A stretch of 64,000 nucleotides of DNA from Limnoperna fortunei (GCA_944474755.1 OX104123.1:63419898-63483897); one strand, 5' to 3'; positions 24,778 through 38,110 are shown, counted from the first letter of the stretch. A program made the numbers and translations. Notes: a model not told the origin generated them from the letters alone.

Positions 24778-25006
24778 CGTCACTTTCAGCAATTTTTCAG
24801 CTATATCATGGCCTGCAGTTATTATTGGAAGAGGAAGCCGGAGTACCTGGATAGAACCTGGACATTCGGTAGGAAAACTCTCAATCCTTGTCAATTAAGA
24901 TTTGAGTTGTGTACACCCTGACCGCAGTGAAACTCGATACCGCAACCTCAGTGTTGACAGACCACGTGATTAATAGTAGACAAACTACAACTCAACCTCC
25001 AAGGCC
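24778..25006 (-). mobile_element. Diverged tRNA-derived SINE
   Basis: Second-copy equivalent of 8465-8693. The stretch 23600-24770 to its left and 25010-26525 to its right hold no supported gene. Confidence 0.8.
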
Positions 25007-26527
25007 CCATAGCATATTGAAATTTCTGTAATAAAAGGTCACCAATATCTGAATTATCTGATTAATTTGTTTTGTGCGCTGCAGTATCATTAACACACAT
25101 CACCAAAAATTCCAAAATTTCACATCTTGTATTAATGATTATCTTAATTATTATCGACGAAACAACTTAATATATAGATGCACTTACTAATATAAGAAAT
25201 TATCTATTTTTTAGTGCATTTGTTTGAACTATCGTTAAGCTATGACTAATATAACTGTTTTGATAACTCTACTTTAACGACATATACACATTGTCATTAC
25301 TCATTAACTTTGTTATCAAACCGTAGTGTATTCAACGAAACATTTATTAAGTGACACACATACCTTTTGAATACAATTATTAAAGGAAGTGATTATTTTA
25401 TTATATTTCATTTTTCGTTGATAATAGCCTTATGAAATATTCTTTTTAAAGCCGGAACACTGTCCTTACATTAATATAAAACATAATTTCACTAAACGGG
25501 CTGTGAAAGGGTTTGTACACTATGCTTGCAAACTTATCATCCCTCATAGTGTCCCGATGACAACACAAGACTCAGCAATATGTATTTTATTTTAAACAAT
25601 GCAGCAAGATAGGCAATGATTGATTGTATAATTGAAGGAAGCTTAACTTCTAGGAAACTTTATCTCAGCTTTACTCTGCATCGTCGAAACAAGTAACCAA
25701 AATGCACATTGTGCAAAGGAGGTTTTAGTATAATCAATATATTGACTGCTTTAAAATAGAGTATGGAAAGGGAATATACCGCTACAAAGCGCCTATCTTT
25801 TTCTATATTCTGCAAAGAAGACTTTATCCTACAAAGAGTGTAGCCATATCCCACGCATAACTCTTTATGATCGTGGATTATGCTTTGCTTATTAGTTACT
25901 CTTTCCCAACGACAGGGGCTCCCCTTTCCATAAGTTATGACTTGTGTGGACCGAGCACTTGGAATCATACCATAGTGGTTACAGATTAACAGGAATTAAT
26001 TGATTGATTCGGTAACGTCATGCAAACATTTTTGCTATAATCATTATGTTTTATAGCTTACATCACGACAACACAAACAGGTTTTATTAGATACAAGTCT
26101 TGACAGACTTAAAAGGTTAATGCATGCAAAAATATAAGAATATACTTACAGATAAACAAATATTATTTCACGACATCAATTCGGTCGTACGTTGAAAAAT
26201 TAAAAACTTAAGTCTAAAAACAGGCAATAAACACGCAAAACGGATTGGTAATTCTTTACAAGCGAGCACAATTGTATGAAATGACATGAGAGAAAAATAA
26301 AAAGTTTTAAATGACATAAAAAGTAGTGCGTGCTACTTACTATATTTACCTATAAACAACAAGAAATGAAAATACCGGCCTAACAGTCAACGAAAATTGT
26401 CAGATTATTTTTACAAATGAATTTCAAATCAATTAAATTATGATGACAATTGAAACGTTAGTGGCCCTACTTTCAAGCATAATAGGATAAGTAACATGGA
26501 AAAAGTAACATCTTTGTAATATTCAAT

Positions 26528-26788
26528 ATTTTGATAGCTTTATTGATTGATTGGATTGACGTCCAGCTATCAGTATTTCAGCAATATACAGTACGATAAC
26601 AAGTTCACAAACAAGAAGTAAATGCAGGAAAGACGAACCAAAAAGGGGGGGGGTAATTTGAATGCCACTGGAAAAGTATGCGGAATGGGTAAGGCGGATA
26701 ATGTACCCTTTTGTACAATCAACCTATCCACTGTGGTCCGCGGACAGGCTTTACATATTGTCATGCCTGACAAACAGGGGTGCTTAAA
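26528..26788 (+). repeat. TTGATTG-type dispersed repeat with shorter poly-G
   Basis: Equivalent of 10215-10480, but the G run is 9 instead of 14 bases, which changes the copy offset from 16313 to 16308. The following 26790-28425 is gene-free. Confidence 0.8.
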
Positions 26789-28429
26789 GTATGGTCTAAC
26801 TATCTTCAAAAAAAAATTTAAATTAAAGATGCGAGAGTTTTTGTTTTGTTTCTACCGATGCATGATATAGCTAATATGTTGCTTAAGTGAGGTCAAACCA
26901 AATTTGCGAATGGACCGTCAAGAAAATCAGCCTCTGAAAATTCAAAACGGACAGGAAAGCTACACAATTAGTTCTTTTTGAAATGCCGAAGGTCTGTTAA
27001 AAAGCATCATCCAAGCTTGACACATATGTTTATTGAAAATTTATTAAAAAATTACTTATAATCTTCAGTGTATTTTCGTTGTTTAAGAATTTATTGATGA
27101 CGAATAAAATTCTGTCATGACTTATTCCTTTACATTTAAGATGTATATGTTTGGGATTTAAGCTGCATATGCGATCATAACTTGAACGGCGGAAATAGCA
27201 ACGTTATTATGTTTTTTGTGTGTTAGAATTGACGTATAGGTTTCTGACAGTTCTTTTTAAGTTTTGGTTATTCATCGTGACATTTATTCTACTCCTGGAA
27301 TAGCAACTTTTTTGTAAATTGGAAGCCAATTTGTGTAGCTGTTAAAATTGTTGTTAGGAGTTTTAGTGGAGTTTGTTGAATCCATTTCTGTAGTGAAACG
27401 ATCCTGGTTCGGATTTGTGTTCAGCATAGGCATAACTTTTATTCAGCAAATTATTGCAGTGCTATTTGAAGATATAATTTATAAATGAGGACTTATTGGC
27501 AATAACATAGATTTTAAAAGTAGGCATGATAAACCTCAGTTTAATAATTCACCCCCCAACTACTTGACCTTATTAACATAAGGTACCAACTGAAAGATTT
27601 CTTTTTTACATTTTTGTGAAGATTCTAATAAAATTAATAATTTAAAGTTGTTAATTCAGTAATATTGCTAAACTATACATCAGAATTAAACTTTGCACTG
27701 TGTACTTCGAAACATTGACCTATAAATCTATAGAACTAGGAAGTAAAATGAAAACACTAGGCCTTTTTATTATTTATTTTCATTTCAAACGTATTACGCT
27801 TTTGTGCCAATAACATTTAACTTTAATATATTACATATATGTTTCGTATTGTATTCAGGTTCCGGGATAAGTTCCAGGGACTTGACTCAAAACGTCCATT
27901 TGGAGAACATAGACTCTTTTAAGTGGGTGGAATTGACAGAATGTCTGCCGCAGACCATAGTGAGCAACGGATTGGAAGTGAGCCATACTCCTTGCACTCT
28001 TGTTCATGTAAAATTTCCGTACTTTTAAAACCAATAACATATTTATATGTATGGTACCTTTAATCGAATTCCATGTCATTAGGAAATTTTACGAAATTAC
28101 AGTTGTGGACTAGAATGAAAGGAGAGACAATTGTAAAATTAGTGTAATTTAAAATTTAAATTGTAGAATAGCTGGCAGGTACGCCTACGAAATAAATCCT
28201 ATAGGCGTCTACAAAGGTATTTGTCTAAGGCCAAACCAGCCACTTACTATGGTTCTGGGCCATTGTATCCGTATTATTTCTTGACAACCCGTAAACGGGA
28301 GGGCACTCTCTTCGCACCACCTACGAATGCGCTTCTCGGCTCTGCTAAACGAATCATAACGTTCAACCAGCAATTAGTTAATTTTATTGACAGAAATACA
28401 TGTTCAAACAATAAATTACCACGAGTAAA

Positions 28430-28695
28430 GGGTTTGTTTGTTTGTTTGATGGTGTTTAACGCCACTTTCAGCAATTTCAGCTATATCATGGCGTACAGTT
28501 TTTATTGGGGGAGAAAGCCTGTGTACCTTGAGAAAACCCCCGACCTGCGGTAGGAAAACTGGCAATCCTTGTCAATTAAGATTTGAGTCGAGTACACCCT
28601 GCCTGCAGTGAGAATCGAACCCGCAATCTCAGTGTTGACAGACCACGTGATCAATAGTAGACGAACTACCTTGACCACTCGGCCACCGAGGCCCC
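28430..28695 (-). mobile_element. tRNA-derived SINE inside the second DIRS copy
   Basis: Identical position and sequence to 12122-12387. Its presence at the same point in both copies shows the SINE was there before the 16 kb duplication. Confidence 0.88.
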
Positions 28696-30857
28696 TGACA
28701 AAGGTTTTAAAACCAGTCTATGGTTTTTTCAGACAAAATGGCATTAGATGTTGTTATTATAAAGACGATTCACTAGTGATGAACCAGGATTACATGAAAT
28801 ACCATTAATCTCAATAAATCAGTTCTAAAACCGACACATAGAATTATTTTTTTTTGGACTTATCCTAGATTCTGTAGAATTTAAGGTGTATTAACAGAAG
28901 AGAAAATTGAAAAAAAATATCTCTCTTTGTCATCATATTTTACAGCAAAGACTAGTAACTATTCACAAATTTGCATCCCTGATTGGTTGTTCATGCATCA
29001 ATGCTATATAACCTGGACCTTTACATAACAGAAATTTGGAAAGATAAAATACAACATTTAAGTAAATCAAACAATTATGATGTCCAGATGTCTTTGTCCA
29101 CAAAAGGCATAGAATAATAAAGATGGTGGTTGGGCAATGTTAGAAATTTAAATGAAAAGCCTACAAGGCAAGATTCTGTTCAGTTTTTGTTGAAACTGAT
29201 GCTTTACCTGAAGGCCGAGGAACTCATTTTGATGGCAGATCTAACAATGGTCGTTGGATAAAAGAGGAGTCAACATACCATATAAATATATTAGAGTTAT
29301 TGGAAATTTTGTTACGCTCTAAAATCTTTTTTTGTAAATTATAGGTCATGCCACATGGGTATTAGAAGTGACAATTCTTCTTCAGCTGTAACTTACATTA
29401 ATAGTATTGGAGGTATTGCTTCCAAAGTTATGGATGAATTATCCCTCAAAATATGGAATTGGTGTTTGAACAGAAAAAATATTTATTTCAGCCAGTATAT
29501 ACCCAGAAAACTTAATTTACATGCCCATTTTCTATCAAGGCAGTTTTCAGATTCTTTGGAATTAAAAAAAGTATTTTTCAGAGAATATGTAAATATTTTA
29601 CCAGATATAGATCTGTTTGCATCTAAACAAAATAAACAACTTGAACAATTTATCTCATGGACTTTTGATCCTGATGTTTTCTCCTTATCATGGAACAATT
29701 ATTAACCTTATATTTTCCCTCCTTTTGCCATAACGGGCAAGGTTTTGAATAAGATATTCCAGGATAAGGTAGTGAGAGAAATACTGATATTACGATTTTG
29801 GAAAACTCATAATTGGTTTTCATTGTTACTTTTGGCTTTAATATCTAATCCTACCAGGTTGCCAAGGCACAAAGACTCAGAAAGCCTTACTCGGGAGCAA
29901 CCCATCCTTTATAAAAAAAAAAGATTTCCTTTGTCGCTTGCAGTGTATCAGTATTGCAAGGCAAAATAAAGGCTTAACAAGACTTGACATCGACATCATA
30001 CTCTCTTCGCGTAGACCAGCAACAGTAAAACAGTACCAAAACTGTTGGAAACGATGGATTATTTGGTGTAGTGAATGGACAATTAATCCCAAATAGTGGT
30101 TGTGAAGCAGAAATTGTCTTATTCAGTCAGTAACACATATAAATCTATGTTAACTCAAACATTACAGTATTTCAATGCAGCATGGGAAAATAACCCATTG
30201 TTATTAACACGATTCTTGAAGAGTTGTCTTATTTTAAACCCATCACGTCAAAAATGTATTTTTACATGGGATTTTTTAAAAGTTTAAAATTATTTTACAT
30301 CGTTAATGCCGCTTAACAACCTGTCATTGCAAAAATTAACTTAACAAGCTGATAGGACTAGTAGCTTTAAATACAGCTGCTAGAGAACAGACGCTACTTG
30401 CCTTAGATATTCGTTGTATGTGTAAATATCTTGATAAAATTGTTTTCGTTATTCAGAATGTTTAAAAACCTCAAGGCCAGGAGCGCCCTTACCAAAAGTT
30501 TGTTTTTATAAATATGCCAAACCAGAACTTTGTGCTTTATTGAATCTAGAGCGTACTTAATGAGAACTGAAAAGAAACGAAAAAGTCTAAATTTATTTAC
30601 ATCTTTTAAAACTTTTAATAAAGTTACAACAAGTACTTTAGCAAGGTGGTTGAAACTGGTTTTAAGATTAACAGGTATTAAAGATTTACAGCTCATTCTT
30701 TTAGAGGTACGTGAACATCAGTAGCTTATGGTGCTGTTGTTTCTTGAATGAAATTCTCGAAACAGCAAATTTGTCTTCAGCTAAGACTTTTCATAAATAT
30801 TATCATAAAGAACTAAAAAGACAAGACTTTGCTAGTTCAGTTTTAACAATGTCATAA
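28696..30857 (+). mobile_element. Decayed DIRS-like retroelement, second copy
   Basis: Equivalent of 12388-14549, with the same breaks. Two substitutions were seen, at 29447 (silent in the RNase H frame) and 30544. RNase H segment 29355-29704; recombinase HxxR and tyrosine segments near 30690 and 30790. Confidence 0.85.
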
Positions 30858-31051
30858 ATGTTTACAAATATGATTATAAAACTATATATATCTGGAAAAT
30901 ACTTTAATATATGAAATAGACATTTGAAGTATGTTATGTATTTACATGTCAATTTGCTTATATATTAAATAATAGAGTTTCTATGCATTTATTTTTTTGT
31001 GCAGCCATTATACGAGTGTTGTTTGTGGCAACTCTTTAAACATGCATAAAT

Positions 31052-31421
31052 AATGATACCCTATACCAAAGGCGTCGTGTATTAGAATGTACTCTCATCG
31101 AAGCATACTAGAGCCTGGGGCTAAAGAGGGTATCATTCACCCGCCTTGTCTTCAATAGATCGAGAAACCCATGCCCAGATGTTTGTTGTTGCACAAACAA
31201 GCTTTAAACAATGATGAGCATAAGTGTGTTAAGGTATTTATACGACATAAATTATACTTCACAGGACCATGCTTTGACCTTTGAAGTGAGTTATGATTGT
31301 TATGCCTCGCTGCGCACCGGCAAATAATTGCATCAAAAATGATATCCTCTTGAGCCTTATCAGAATGACTCTCATCCTGCACATACTAAAGTATGCTTTG
31401 AATGAGAGTACATTCTAGAAC
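31052..31421. repeat. Nested inverted-repeat element, second copy
   Basis: Equivalent of 14744-15113, unchanged. Confidence 0.65.
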
Positions 31422-31967
31422 AACAAAAAATATACAATACTTTTAGCACCGCTATGTGTGTGCATGTAGGCTATGATGTTAATGTTGACATTTGAAGCAA
31501 TTGGTTGGAAAGTAATAATTATATGACTTTGTCCTTCAACCGAAAGACGTAAACGAAACATCACAATGGTCGGCTACGTGTATCTTTGATTAACGCTTGA
31601 TATTCCTGAAGGAATATTTTGTATGTTGAAAATCAATTATAAAATTTACTCATTAATAAACTTTAGGAATTATGGAAATACATTTATTGAAATCCACCTT
31701 GAGGTCCTTGCAGCTTTTAGTTGTAATAAAATAGGGTTTTTTTGACAGCAATAGAGCAAGTTATTAGTTACTGTCCTGCGAAAAGAATGACTTGTTGGGT
31801 ATAAAAAGAAACGTCGATATTTCCTATCGGCTACAATAAATGTTTTTTCAATGTAACAAAAATTAATTCAATAAAACCAAAAATTCTAACTAAAAAACCG
31901 TCTATTTCCCTAATATACGCCAACCACTTTGAAATAAAGTTTATAAGAAAAAACCTAACACTGAGGA

Positions 31968-32248
31968 AACTGTTGAAATGACAATCACAAATCAAGTCCG
32001 AGAAACCGCCAATCTTCAGAACTAACAACCAAAATTATAGTAACTACAGTCCTAACTTGGAACAGACATTCAAAAGAAATGGTTGCTTAAATCAGCTTGT
32101 TTATGTTTATGGCATGCCCAAAATCCCGCTTCTATGACTGTATTATGTGAGTTGGTTAGTCGTTGAAATTGGATGGGTAATATATACCACTAGTTAATAA
32201 AAGGTGTATCCAAAAATCATCGTAGTACATTCACTAACTATCATATTT
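31968..32248. repeat. Dispersed repeat (AACCGCCA...CCACTAGTTA), second copy
   Basis: Equivalent of 15660-15940. Confidence 0.7.
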
Positions 32249-32560
32249 TGAGACGAGATATTTGTTCAACAAGTAACATCTTCTTGTCAACTGTAAAAGA
32301 TACAGTAAGCTCTTTTTGTGTAACCTAATAATCATCGCATAAGTTCTATTACACCCCACCTACAAACGGTATTGGTGGTACATAACTTTTGGACTGTGTG
32401 TGTCCATCCGTTCCCTATAGCTTTGTATGATTTATTGTGGAACTTTCTTCTGACCTTTCTGAAGTTACAGAGCGGCAGTTTTATCAGGTACCACTAGCTC
32501 ACAGCAACGTGTTAGGTTTAAAATATAAACCAGATTTGAAGATATATTTCTAAAAATATT

Positions 32561-33692
32561 TTATTTACCAGGGATGGCAGCAAGAGCTCTGAAAAATAGA
32601 AATTATTATATTACAAAATATCACAACATTACTAAGAAATCAAATAATATATTTATCTAAATTGTCATCTGAAGTAAATACAAAATAATCAAAAGAAAGT
32701 TAAATCTTTTTCATTTAATATTGGTAAACTAACAACTGTTATATGTAATACAGAAGGCTCAAAACAAAAGCAGGCAATATATACATAAATGTATGCATAA
32801 TAATGTTTTAATGCGTAACGTTCCTATAGACTTCCTGAATAAATTTACTCACTTCAATGGTTTAAAACTATTTGAATTTGCGTAAATTTATATAAAAAAT
32901 GTTTCGTATTTCTCTAGTTCATAAAACGCAATTATTGAAAATGGAATATTTAATTATTATAAGAGAAAGACTAATATCAAAAAGTGATACGTACGTAGTG
33001 CATGCAGTATCACAGAAGCTATTGAGGAATCCGTGAAGAAGGTTCTGACATTCAGCTACACATGCATCATGAGCCATACCAGAGTGGGCAAATTGTTCAA
33101 CTGTCTGAACGACTTTGTCCAAGCCAAATGTATCCACTGAAGTGTAAATATTGTACATAAATAATTAATGAGGATTTTTGTTCTTTAAAATTAAAATTCC
33201 GCAGCCATATTTTGAGGTTTTTAAGTGATTGACCCACAAAACGCGCCCCTAGAAATGTGTTTGGTTGTTATACTTGAAGCATTTCCATTGACTGTAATGA
33301 TAAATGCGTTTAGAGAATGTCTATTCTTGCACGATAATAATCTTTTTGCAGATTTAAAAAGGCTTAGTGTAGCCGCTTCACAACGCAGTGATATTTTGGA
33401 TTTAAGAGAGTTAATTACTATTATAACGTCGTTGTATATGTAAAATGTACCAAATTGAAGAAACGTTGTTGGTTCCAAAACTATTCGCTAAAAGTAATAA
33501 GAAATACTGAAATACTGGATACGATTAGAAATTTGTAATCAGTTTAGCGGTTGACTTTTTGTATATGTGTCTGAAATAATAAAATAAACTAAATCAAATA
33601 AGCGAATTTGTTAGATACTTACAAATGAATCTGTCAGATGGTGCACCAAAGACTAGTGGCACCAACAAAAGAAGAACACACACGTATTTCAT
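32561..33692 (-). CDS. Small secreted CX3C-X11-CX3C peptide, gene 2 (79 aa)
   Basis: Coding exons are 33692-33623, 33136-32995 and 32588-32561 (240 nt). The signal peptide starts MKYVCVLLLLVPLVFG and cleavage is likely before APSDR. The core exon reads LDTFGLDKVVQ, then QFAHSGMAHD, CVAEC, eleven residues with LHGFL, and CDTAC. The last exon encodes ALAAIPGK; its stop lies inside TAAATAAAAT, giving a polyadenylation signal. Donors are GTAAGT-like and GTACGT; acceptors are TTTACAG before ATTTAAGATG, CTTCAG and TTTTTCAG. This is the most compact member, with introns of 486 and 406 bp between coding exons. The duplication breakpoint falls in its last intron. Mature peptide acidic, two predicted disulfides, three histidines; function unknown. 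Confidence 0.87.
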
Positions 33693-35424
33693 CTTAAATC
33701 TGTAAATTGGTATATTTAAATAAAGATTTATCACCACGATGGCTACGGTTCCAGAGTAAATGTTATCAAAGTAACATAATTTTGATTCTATGACAATTAA
33801 TTTGGTGTTGTTTTAACATTGTGTTTATTTTCCCATTTCTTCCACAACATGAGCGACTTACACAAAAGGAAAATTGATAGTTGATTTATTTGAAAGGCCA
33901 ACCGTAGAAAATCACAATATGAACAATATCATTTGAGTCTTATACTTGTGGAAGAAACAAGACTATATTCAACAAAGAGATTTGATTGTTTTATCCTATG
34001 CACCACACAATCCCAAAAGAAAGGAAAAACTTTCAACAACTTAGAAATTAATAGTTACTTAATAAGAATCTGCGTTTGGCGTCGCTGGTTACTTTGTAAG
34101 TTTATTTGTAGCAACGAATTGCACCCAGATGAATAAAAGAATATACTGTGTTTTCATATCCATTCGTGGAAAACAAATTTTCGTGGTTTTCCTGTGTTAA
34201 GATAAAACGAAGCGGCGAAATTTAAGAATTCAATGAAAATAGTTCTCGATGAGAGGTTGAAAGTTGTCCATACATTTACAATGTTGAGATGATTCTTGTA
34301 TCGAGTTGATAATTACATAACAGATTATTTTTTATTTTTAAAGTCGATTTAACGAACAAGTCTTAAGTTTAAAATTTATCGTAAGTGTTGCATGATCAAA
34401 AGAAAATCCATTGTGACGTCAGCACGTACGATGTATTTTACACTTACGACTTTATGTGAAAAACACTGCAGAATTATTTTTAAATGCAATCAAACCAAAA
34501 AAACGGGAAATTTAGCTGATGTATTTGTCCACTATACAGATCATATTTTCTATTTTGTACTCAAAGTTTGCATTTGAACGAGAAACAGCTGATGACAAAT
34601 AACATGAAATAGGGAATGGCTTTATAATAATTATCTTTCTTTGTTTCTTTAAGAGAAATTCAACCAGGTTAATATGTGAAGATTTTTAATTTCATTCATT
34701 AAATGACCATTTAGTTATTGACGTCATTATTAGTTGACTTATTATTCATTTTCATTCTAACACATGTACTGAATAAACCGGTACATTTACATGATATTGG
34801 TTACCGCAGTTATTACTTTAAATATAATCATAACAATAATAAACAACTAGTTGTAACTTTCTTCCTAGATGTTTTAATGCATAGAAACAAAGTAGATATA
34901 ATATTTACAGAACGTACGAAATTTACCTTTAAATACCTTAAGGATCTTAGTTGTTTCAAAATATAAATAATTGATACACACGAAAAAAAATGAATCCGTA
35001 GAAAATTACAATGTAGCAGATAGCGAATTTGAAATGTTTTATTTCATAAAGGCGGTGTTGGTGTAGGGTGTATTTTTACTTAACCAATTTTCGTCAGATG
35101 TGGACGGATTGGATGTAAGGGTTGTGAGACATTAATGATAGCAAGGTATTTAGGTAATCAATAGATGGCGCCAGAGATGAATTAATTGAATAAAATTAAT
35201 TCATTTTGGCGGTTTTGAAAATTTGCAAGTATTTAGGTGGTCATTAAATTGCACAACAGTTGATTTAATTGAAATTAATTAATTCATTCTCGCGGTATTT
35301 AAATTTACCAGGTATTGCTTGTTAATTTGTTTTCGACTTTTACATATAAAATTCATGTTTTAAATAAAGAGATTTCTTGTTAATTCAAATATTATGCTTT
35401 ATCTTATAAATCCGGAAACCTTAC

Positions 35425-35490
35425 CTTGCTGAGGATACACAAGCTTAGACAAATGTGACAACTATGGGGTTAGAAACCTTCTTATATAGC
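35425..35490 (-). promoter_or_regulatory. Gene 2 TATA box and non-coding first exon
   Basis: On the minus strand: TATA box GCTATATAAG near 35490-35481, then about 30 bases to the start, an exon containing GTCTAAGCTTGTGTATCC, and donor GCAAG|GTAAGG ending at 35425. The exon text resembles that of gene 4 (GTCTAAGCTTTTGTATCC), which supports homology of these leaders. The first intron is about 1.7 kb. Confidence 0.7.
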
Positions 35491-35499
35491 CTGTAAAAG

Positions 35500-36100
35500 A
35501 TAGATATCCAAGATAATAACTTCGCACATGAACCGATTTAAAGTAGACCAAGGTGAAACACGAGGTTTGGTAATAATAACATTAAGAGATAAACAACATT
35601 ATCTTTCATAGTTCTTATGAAAATCATGCAAAACTACTGAACAGTTCTTTCTTTAAAAACTAAGAGATATTTTTGCCACTTTTTGTTGGCAATACTTTGT
35701 CGTATCCAAAACTAAATATTATTCAATCGACTGATAAAGATTCTGAAATGATTGCTTTTGATCTTTATACTTATTAAGGTCTGAAGATTGACTGATTGTG
35801 TGGTAAGTGTTCGGCCACGACATGAACAGAATGACAATTGTGTAAGAGACTGGTCGTTATGTTATATATTATGTATGAGAAAGGTTTCCCTGTAGCGGTT
35901 TACGTGGAAGAATACATAATAATGTAATAATTCTTATTATTCATAGAGAATATTGCGTGAACAATCTTTTTATAAAAGGGTTAGTATAAGTAAAACAGGA
36001 TATTTGTCATGACTCGTTCGTAGTATAAAATCAGGGATAAGTAGACACTTGTAGTAGTTAACATCGTAGCCTGAACGAAAATGGGCAAAATACCTCATAA
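35500..36100. other. Gene-free stretch upstream of gene 2
   Basis: AT-rich; no repeat or coding match seen. Distal regulatory sequence for gene 2 could lie here, but nothing specific is visible. Confidence 0.4.
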
Positions 36101-36104
36101 ATGA

Positions 36105-36420
36105 TCATTTGAGCCACATGGAAAACTCTGGAAATCGATAGATCGGCAATATTTCAACTATTGTCTGGACGCGACTAAGTAAACAAACAATAAACCAATT
36201 CGGAACAGATGGACACAATGGAAACAATTTTGAATGCCACAGAAACAGTATGATGCCGGGGTACAAAATTAAGCCTTTTTTAACCGAGACGACGAACCTA
36301 CTCTTTTCGACAGAAACAAAGGGGATCTTTATAGTGTAAGGAGCGTGAGACTCACTGTAGTCAGCAGTCATGCTTTCTGTATTATTAACACTCCCCAAAC
36401 GAGAAGGCACCCCTAATTCG
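36105..36420 (+). repeat. TTGATTG-type dispersed repeat
   Basis: Landmarks are CAATATTTCAACTATTGTCT, AACAATAAACCAATTCGGAA, GAATGCCACAGAAACAGTAT, CTCACTGTAGTCAGCAGTCA and a GGCACCCC end. The 101-codon minus-strand frame across it is incidental. The following 36430-37050 holds nothing I can identify. Confidence 0.7.
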
Positions 36421-37059
36421 ATACAAGTTTTATGGGTTCATACAGTGTTTGTTGTAAAAATCACAATAAATAAGAAGGAATTTTGTTTATTTAGTGAGAA
36501 AACGTAAGGAGTGGTGGAACTGTTTAGCTTGCTTGTTTCTTGTATTTGGTCTTGAATGTATATTTCTGCCAAATAAGTAGATTGTATTCAAAGCAAGACA
36601 GAGTTTTTCAAGCAAAACTCATTCTTAGGTCTCGAATGTTAAATTAAATGAATTTAATTGAAAAAGAAAAGTTTTCTCTTGCAAAGACTGGATAAAATAA
36701 AATAACAAACATAAGAAAAAGAATTCACGCATGTAATTGAATTAATGACTTACTAATCTTAACGTTCGATTGGCAGAAAATATTGTTCTACTTTAAATTT
36801 GGTTCCGCAGTGTTCGAACTATTGACAAAGCAACCAAAATTGTGTACACTGAATTTTGCTCAGCCATTTGCTTCATTGATTTATTTTAAGTATTGGTAGT
36901 GATTTTCCATTAGCTTCTATTTTCTATGATTTTTTATATGATTCAGCTAGAAGGTCAATTTTCAAAGTCCTTATTACAGGTCACCTATAAAAACTGTGAG
37001 TATACCTTGTCGCTGTTAGATTGGTATACCTTTTAGCTTTTATATTGACACGTGTAAAT

Positions 37060-37215
37060 AGTCTCGGATTTGTAGACAAATCAAGGCTGGTTTGCAGTAC
37101 CCACGGTTGTGTTTTCAAACCTTGTTATAAAAATGTCTTTAAAACCACCAACAGTAAAATTCAACCTTGCTTCACAAGGCGTGAACAACATTTGAAAACG
37201 TATTTTATGAAGTTT
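37060..37215 (+). mobile_element. LINE fragment, inter-domain segment
   Basis: The plus-strand translation CVFKPCYKNVFKTTNSKIQP matches CVFKPLYQNISEKHPNKIQP from the segment between reverse transcriptase and RNase H in the LINE at 50990-54460. It is a short relic in the opposite orientation to the main element. Confidence 0.65.
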
Positions 37216-37439
37216 TCGAAACTGAAAATCCACATAATCTTCTGGTGGTTAAACTCGAAACCTGTTTTATTCCTAATATAAGACAACATAAAAGTATGAA
37301 TACAGCTTTTTAATAATTTAACAACATTATGCAGGAATACAATCTCACTATCCCGACAATTGCGCACTTTTTGTCGGAAGAATGTTCCAACTGCTCGATC
37401 ACACAGCTGCAGCTGCTCATCGCATTCTCAGGTGGAGGA

Positions 37440-37650
37440 TAGAGGAGTTTTTAAGGGATTGTGAGGTCGAGTACACGACTAGATCTAATTAAAAAGTGCT
37501 ACGCTTCTTGCACGATGCAGATTTTTTGTAAACTTAAAACTGACTTGGCCTTATGTTTTGTTTGTTCGGTGAATTTCATAATAAATATCATGGCGACAGT
37601 TTTATTGAGGGGAAACAACAGTATTTAGACAAAACGCCTAGGCATAATGT
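37440..37650. repeat. Possible SINE remnants
   Basis: GAGGTCGAGTACACGACTAG and TCATGGCGACAGTTTTATTG resemble parts of the SINE body, but matches are short and in scrambled order. Tentative. Confidence 0.3.
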
Positions 37651-37924
37651 AGACGCTGTAGAAAGTTAAAAAGTTCATCCTATCAAAACTCTTTGCTTGA
37701 CCAAAGGCGCTATTGACAGATTGAAGGACGATGATACGTTTCTTCTACTGCTGTCGTCTGGGAGAAATTTGAAAGTCGTGATCTTCAATCAACGCAGGCT
37801 ATTCTTCTTGCACTTCTTACAAATAGTTTTGCCAGTTGAGAGTTAGTTAATGTTTGTTACCATTTCATGTCCTGTTTTCTGTCCATTTCTTTTTTTCCAT
37901 TATATATCCTCAGTATAGTAATAT

Positions 37925-38110
37925 TTATACCCCGAAAACTTGTTTGGGGGTATATAGGAATCACCGTCTGTACACATCCCTTGTAAGCGCACCTATTCCT
38001 AAACCGCTTGAAGAAATTTAATGAAACTTATCATAAAGGAAGTTCATTATATGTAGATGTGCATGAAGGATTTTTATTGACCCGATAATTATTAAGAGGA
38101 GATAATTGGA
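37925..38110. repeat. Dispersed repeat with CCCC/GGGG ends
   Basis: TATACCCCGAAAACTTGTTT followed by GGGGGTATATAG forms a short inverted pair, and the following CACCGTCTGTACACATCCCT and TTTAATGAAACTTATCATAA resemble the common invertebrate repeats that place such ends on DNA elements. A related end (CACTATATACCCGAACTACG...GAGGGTGTATAC) is at 41325-41370. The 38110-38820 stretch that follows is gene-free. Confidence 0.45.

Larger units (their letters stand above)
16637..32711. repeat. Second copy of the ~16.1 kb tandem duplication
   Basis: Near-identical partner of 323-16403. Unlike the first copy it continues past the common end (T run ending at 32711, next base C) into intron 3 and the core exon of gene 2, so this copy carries the ancestral right flank. 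Confidence 0.97.

Noticed and set aside
36105..36410. 101-codon minus-strand frame
   Set aside because: It lies entirely within a TTGATTG-type dispersed repeat whose other copies are not open.
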